In this document: piece after piece, positions 31,238-33,903 of the stretch
Layout: each line of letters opens with the position of its first letter
Position numbering within the stretch: the first letter of the stretch is position 1
DNA from: Alphaproteobacteria bacterium
GTDB lineage: Bacteria; Pseudomonadota; Alphaproteobacteria; Reyranellales; Reyranellaceae
Assembly: GCA_947474005.1 (NCBI GenBank)
Contig: CANJHI010000044.1
Location: 1-33,903 of the forward strand
Direction of reading: 5' to 3'
DNA: 33,903 nucleotides
Notes under the pieces: model-generated
Told to the model about the DNA's origin: nothing
Seen by the model: the letters and a program-made list of their open reading frames with translations, nothing else
Databases searched by the model: none
Program-made: the position numbers and the translations under genes

Positions 31238-32002
31238 TCACTCGTCCGCGAACTGCTGCAGGAAGCGCTGGGCGCGCTCCGTCTGCGGCGCATCGAAGAA
31301 GGCCGAACCCGGCGCCGCCTCGACGATCTCGCCTCGATCCATGAACACGGTCCGCGTGCCGACATGGCGTGCGAAGCCCATCTCGTGCGTGACGACCAGC
31401 ATGGTCATGCCCTCGCGCGCGAGCTGGCGCATGACGGCGAGCACCTCGCGGCGCAGCTCGGGGTCGAGCGCGCTGGTTGCCTCGTCGAACAGCAGGACCT
31501 TGGGCGACATGGCCAAAGCGCGCGCAATCGCCACGCGCTGCTGCTGGCCGCCCGACAGGCGCGCCGGATAGGCGTCGCGCTTTTCGAACAGGTCGACCTT
31601 CTTCAGGAGCGACTCGGCGATGGCGACGGCCTTGTCTCTGGGCATCTTCTTCACTCGGATCGGCGCTTCGATCAGGTTCTGGAGCACCGACATGTGCGGC
31701 CACAGATTGAAGTGCTGAAACACCATGCCGATCTCGGAACGCACTTCGCGGGCGGCAGCCTTGACCTGCTTGTCCGGCGATGGCGTCGAAATGGGCACGC
31801 CCTCCATCACAACGCGGCCCTCGCTCGGCTCTTCGAGCAGGGCGAGGCAGCGCAGCAGCGTGGTCTTGCCCGAGCCCGACGGGCCAACGACGCAGACGAC
31901 GTCGCGCTCCAGGACTTCCAGAGACACGCGGGTGAGCACCTGGTTGGCACCAAAGCGCTTGGTGATGCCGTCCGCGAGGATGAGGGGGCTCGTGCTGCTC
32001 AT
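31238..32002 (-). CDS. Polar amino-acid type ABC transporter ATPase
   Basis: A 254-residue ATPase of the GlnQ/HisP class. Walker A is GPSGSGKT (40-47), the Q-loop is MVFQHFNLWPH, the signature is LSGGQQQR (149-156), Walker B is VLLFDE (169-174) with catalytic Glu174, the D-loop is SALD, and the switch His is His206 in VVTHEM. It powers uptake with the downstream binding protein and permease. It is the first gene of the operon and diverges from the LysR gene; the 116-base gap carries two dyads. It is also a conceivable ATPase for the AapQM permease that lacks its own, but that is speculative. Confidence 0.94.
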   Translation of the reverse strand: MSSTSPLILADGITKRFGANQVLTRVSLEVLERDVVCVVGPSGSGKTTLLRCLALLEEPSEGRVVMEGVPISTPSPDKQVKAAAREVRSEIGMVFQHFNLWPHMSVLQNLIEAPIRVKKMPRDKAVAIAESLLKKVDLFEKRDAYPARLSGGQQQRVAIARALAMSPKVLLFDEATSALDPELRREVLAVMRQLAREGMTMLVVTHEMGFARHVGTRTVFMDRGEIVEAAPGSAFFDAPQTERAQRFLQQFADE

Positions 32003-32040
32003 GTCACTCCATAAGCAATTCCTATGCCGGTGTATTGCAG

Positions 32041-32057
32041 CCTGCCGGATCGGCAGG
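32041..32057. promoter_or_regulatory. Perfect dyad in the LysR/ABC operon control region
   Basis: CCTGCCG and CGGCAGG flank a GAT centre, a 7-base perfect inverted repeat midway between the divergent start codons at 32002 and 32119. It could be a regulator site or a short hairpin in a leader transcript. No clear -35/-10 pair could be fixed around it. Confidence 0.4.
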
Positions 32058-32082
32058 AGTTTTGCTAGTAGAGGGCGGAATA

Positions 32083-32100
32083 ATTGTCAGAATGACCAAT
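32083..32100. promoter_or_regulatory. Candidate LysR-type regulator binding site
   Basis: ATTGTCAGAATGACCAAT is a dyad (ATTG and CAAT, 10 bases apart, with TCA/TGA inside) about 18 bases upstream of the LysR start. Its size, AT-rich ends and position suit autoregulation and control of the divergent ABC operon by a LysR protein, although it is not a strict T-N11-A box. Confidence 0.45.
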
Positions 32101-32118
32101 AACGGCTGTTTATAGAAT

Positions 32119-32997
32119 ATGGACGTCAAGCTCCTCGAAGCCTTCCGGGCGGTGGTCGATCACCGTTCCATGACCGCCGCCGCGGGCGCCATGGGCGTGA
32201 CCCAACCCGCGGTCAGCACTCAGATCGCGCGCCTGGAGGAGACGGTGGGCTTCTCCCTGTTCGAGCGTGCCAACGGCCGGCTTAAGCCGACGGCCGAGGG
32301 CATCCTGTTCTATGCGGAAGCAAGCCGCGTGCTGGGCGAGGTCGACCGGCTGCAGGCCGCGACCGCGCAGATCCGGGAGGGTCAGTCGGGGCGCCTGGCG
32401 ATCGCCAGCCACCCTTCGGCCGCCATCTCCCTGTTGCCCAATCTGGTGGCGCATTTCCTGGCCGAGCGACCGGGCGTATCGGTGCGGCTGATCTCGCGCC
32501 ATTCCGACGTGGTGAGTCAGCTCCTGCCGACCGAGAGCTTCGACATCGGCATCGCCGAGCTGCCGATCGACGAGAGCCAGATCGAGGTCCGGCGCTACGC
32601 GATGCGTTGCGTCGCCATTCTGCCGCCGCGCCATCCGCTCGCCTCGCGCAAGCTGCTGACGCCGGAACTGCTCGGCCCGCACGCGATGGTGATGCCGGCG
32701 CGCTCGCATCAGGTGCCCAACCGCATCCGCGGGGTCTTCTCGGCCGCCGGAGTATCGATCAATGCCGTGGTCGAGGCCGAGTTCTTCGCCAGCCTCTGCG
32801 GCCTGGTGGCGGCGGGCGCCGGATGGTCGATCGTCGATCCGCTGTCGGCGCGCAGCTTCGAGCATCTCGGCCTCGTGACGCGGCCGTTCGAGCCCGCCGT
32901 CACCTACGAGATCGGCGCCTTCCATCGCCGCGACCGCGAGCCTTCGGTGCTGGCGACGGCGTTCCTCGACATGCTCGACGAAAAACTGAAAGGGTGA
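32119..32997 (+). CDS. LysR-family transcriptional regulator
   Basis: A 292-residue LysR regulator of normal length. The N-terminal winged helix-turn-helix is LLEAFRAVVDHRSMTAAAGAMGVTQPAVSTQIARLEETVGFSLFER (about 5-50), followed by the linker helix and the ligand-binding domain from about residue 93 (GRLAIASHPSAAISLLP). It resembles the subgroup controlling amino-acid and opine uptake (OccR/NocR type), though that is only an impression. It diverges from the ABC/M20/ureohydrolase operon and probably controls it. The ATG at 32119 has no clear ribosome-binding site, but a later start would cut the HTH. Its stop is directly followed by the M28 peptidase start. Confidence 0.93.
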   Translation: MDVKLLEAFRAVVDHRSMTAAAGAMGVTQPAVSTQIARLEETVGFSLFERANGRLKPTAEGILFYAEASRVLGEVDRLQAATAQIREGQSGRLAIASHPSAAISLLPNLVAHFLAERPGVSVRLISRHSDVVSQLLPTESFDIGIAELPIDESQIEVRRYAMRCVAILPPRHPLASRKLLTPELLGPHAMVMPARSHQVPNRIRGVFSAAGVSINAVVEAEFFASLCGLVAAGAGWSIVDPLSARSFEHLGLVTRPFEPAVTYEIGAFHRRDREPSVLATAFLDMLDEKLKG

Positions 32998-33903
32998 ATG
33001 ATGCGTCTCGACGCCAATCTGATGGGTCGGCTCGCGGCCGACGAGGCGCTGTGGCGCGACTTCAACGACATCTGCGATTGCGGTGGCCGTCTCTCGGGCA
33101 CCGAGAGCGAAAAGAGGGCGTTTGCGCTGTTGCGCGAGCGCGTGCGGGCGGCGTCGCCGGCCAATTCAGGCCGATCAATCCCGGTGCCCTACAATGGCTG
33201 GCAGGCCAAGTCGGCGACGCTGAAGCTGCCGGGCGGTACGTTTGCGCCTTGCCATCCGCTGGTGCGCACCATCGCGACTCCCGGCCTTACCGCCGAGGTG
33301 ATCGACCTTGGGCGCGGCACGGCCGACGAGTTCGAGGCCCACAAGGCGGAGATCGCCGGCCGCATCGTGCTGGTGCGGCACGAGCTGATGTTCGCTGCGG
33401 GCACGATCCATCGCCGTCGCAAATACGACATGGCGCGCGCTCATGGCGCGGTGGGGTTCCTGATCGGCGGTCCGCTCGCGGGCCACGTGGTGGCGGGCTC
33501 CTCGGGTCGCGACTCTGGCGAGGGCATTCCCGCGCTCGGCATTTCGCCTGAGACGGCCGCGAAGCTGGCGCGCCGTTCGACGGGCTTCCCATCCGTCACG
33601 ATCGCCATCGAGACCGCGGAGGGGCCGGCCGAGACCGAGACGCTGGTGTTCGACTATCCCGGCCAGACCGACGAATGGGTGGTGCTGTCGGCGCATGTCG
33701 ACGGCCACGACCTGGCCGAGAGCGCCATGGACAACGGTACCGGCCTTGCGGCCGTACTGGCGGTGACGCGGGCGCTTTCGCAGGAAGTGGCAAGGTGGCG
33801 CCGTGGACTGCGGGTGATGTTCTTCAGCGTCGAGGAATGGGCACTGACCGGCTCGGCGCAGTATGTCCAAGCGATGAGCGATACAGAGCGTGCGAAGATC
33901 GCA
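32998..33903 (+). CDS. M28-family zinc aminopeptidase-like protein (3' end outside the window)
   Basis: The frame opens at an ATGATG immediately after the LysR stop (TGAATGATG) and stays open for 302 codons to the window edge. The first 60 residues are helical (RLAADEALWRDFNDICDCGGRLSGTESEKRAFALLRERV), a usual M28 opening. Residues 85-200 look like a protease-associated insert (AGRIVLVRHELMFAAGTIHRRRKYDMARAHGAVGFLIGG). The zinc site is then visible: His233 in LSAHVDGHD, Asp245 in SAMDNGTG and the Glu pair 279-280 in FSVEEWALTGS. No signal peptide is seen, so a cytoplasmic peptidase or amide hydrolase is likely. Tight coupling to the LysR gene suggests it belongs with the divergent uptake/hydrolysis operon. 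Confidence 0.88.
   Translation, partial: MMRLDANLMGRLAADEALWRDFNDICDCGGRLSGTESEKRAFALLRERVRAASPANSGRSIPVPYNGWQAKSATLKLPGGTFAPCHPLVRTIATPGLTAEVIDLGRGTADEFEAHKAEIAGRIVLVRHELMFAAGTIHRRRKYDMARAHGAVGFLIGGPLAGHVVAGSSGRDSGEGIPALGISPETAAKLARRSTGFPSVTIAIETAEGPAETETLVFDYPGQTDEWVVLSAHVDGHDLAESAMDNGTGLAAVLAVTRALSQEVARWRRGLRVMFFSVEEWALTGSAQYVQAMSDTERAKIA

Noticed and set aside
31238..32002. This ATPase as the missing AapP
   Set aside because: It is the first gene of another complete ABC operon 10 kb away on the other strand; sharing is possible but the sequence gives no evidence for it.

Overview
The window is GC-rich (roughly two thirds G+C by eye), densely coding chromosomal DNA. The gene content points to an alphaproteobacterium, perhaps of the Rhodospirillales/Hyphomicrobiales type. 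Indicators are an AapJ/Q/M amino-acid transporter, a Bug-type binding protein, TauD/GMC/amidohydrolase catabolic genes, an MmsA dehydrogenase and several class-C beta-lactamase-fold serine hydrolases. No rRNA, tRNA, CRISPR array, insertion sequence or intact prophage is visible. The genus is an inference; a Reyranella-like organism is a guess that only a search could confirm.

Layout. 1-2135 (+): tail of a probable DEAD-box RNA helicase, a stand-alone Lrp/AsnC ligand-binding domain, a serine hydrolase and an EthD-like protein. 2275-9619: catabolic genes comprising an amidohydrolase (-), a GMC oxidoreductase and a family-5 solute-binding protein (+, overlapping), then an FAD amine oxidoreductase and MmsA (-). 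9676-10640: a protein with a terminase-small-subunit-like HTH whose promoter carries a perfect palindrome over the -10 box. 10721-11572 (+): a lone acyl carrier protein and a STAS-like protein. 11606-17288 (-): TauD-type dioxygenase, serine hydrolase, amidohydrolase/deacetylase, HutF. 17335-20669 (+): aapJ, aapQ, aapM, with no aapP. 20688-23339: two small proteins, a third serine hydrolase and a trypsin-like lipoprotein protease. 23425-27391: D-aminoacylase-like hydrolase divergent from a Bug protein, then an EthD protein divergent from a dienelactone-hydrolase-like protein. 27531-32002 (-): a five-gene operon of ABC ATPase, binding protein, permease, M20 amidohydrolase and an agmatinase-like protein. 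32119-33903 (+): a divergent LysR regulator and an M28 peptidase cut by the window edge.

How it works together. Most genes suggest scavenging of nitrogenous or acylated organic compounds: binding proteins and ABC transporters sit beside amidohydrolases, deacylases, peptidases and oxidases. The most coherent unit is the LysR-divergent operon at 27.5-33.9 kb, an uptake-plus-hydrolysis module. Its ureohydrolase keeps the fold motifs but has changed one metal-ligand His and the guanidinium-binding Glu, so its substrate is probably not plain agmatine.

The intergenic DNA is the other unusual aspect. It holds four families of palindromic elements, called A, B, C and D here. One site has a B element interrupted by C, which is itself interrupted by A. 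One element spans exactly from the aapJ stop codon to the aapQ start codon. One supplies the last codons and stop of hutF.
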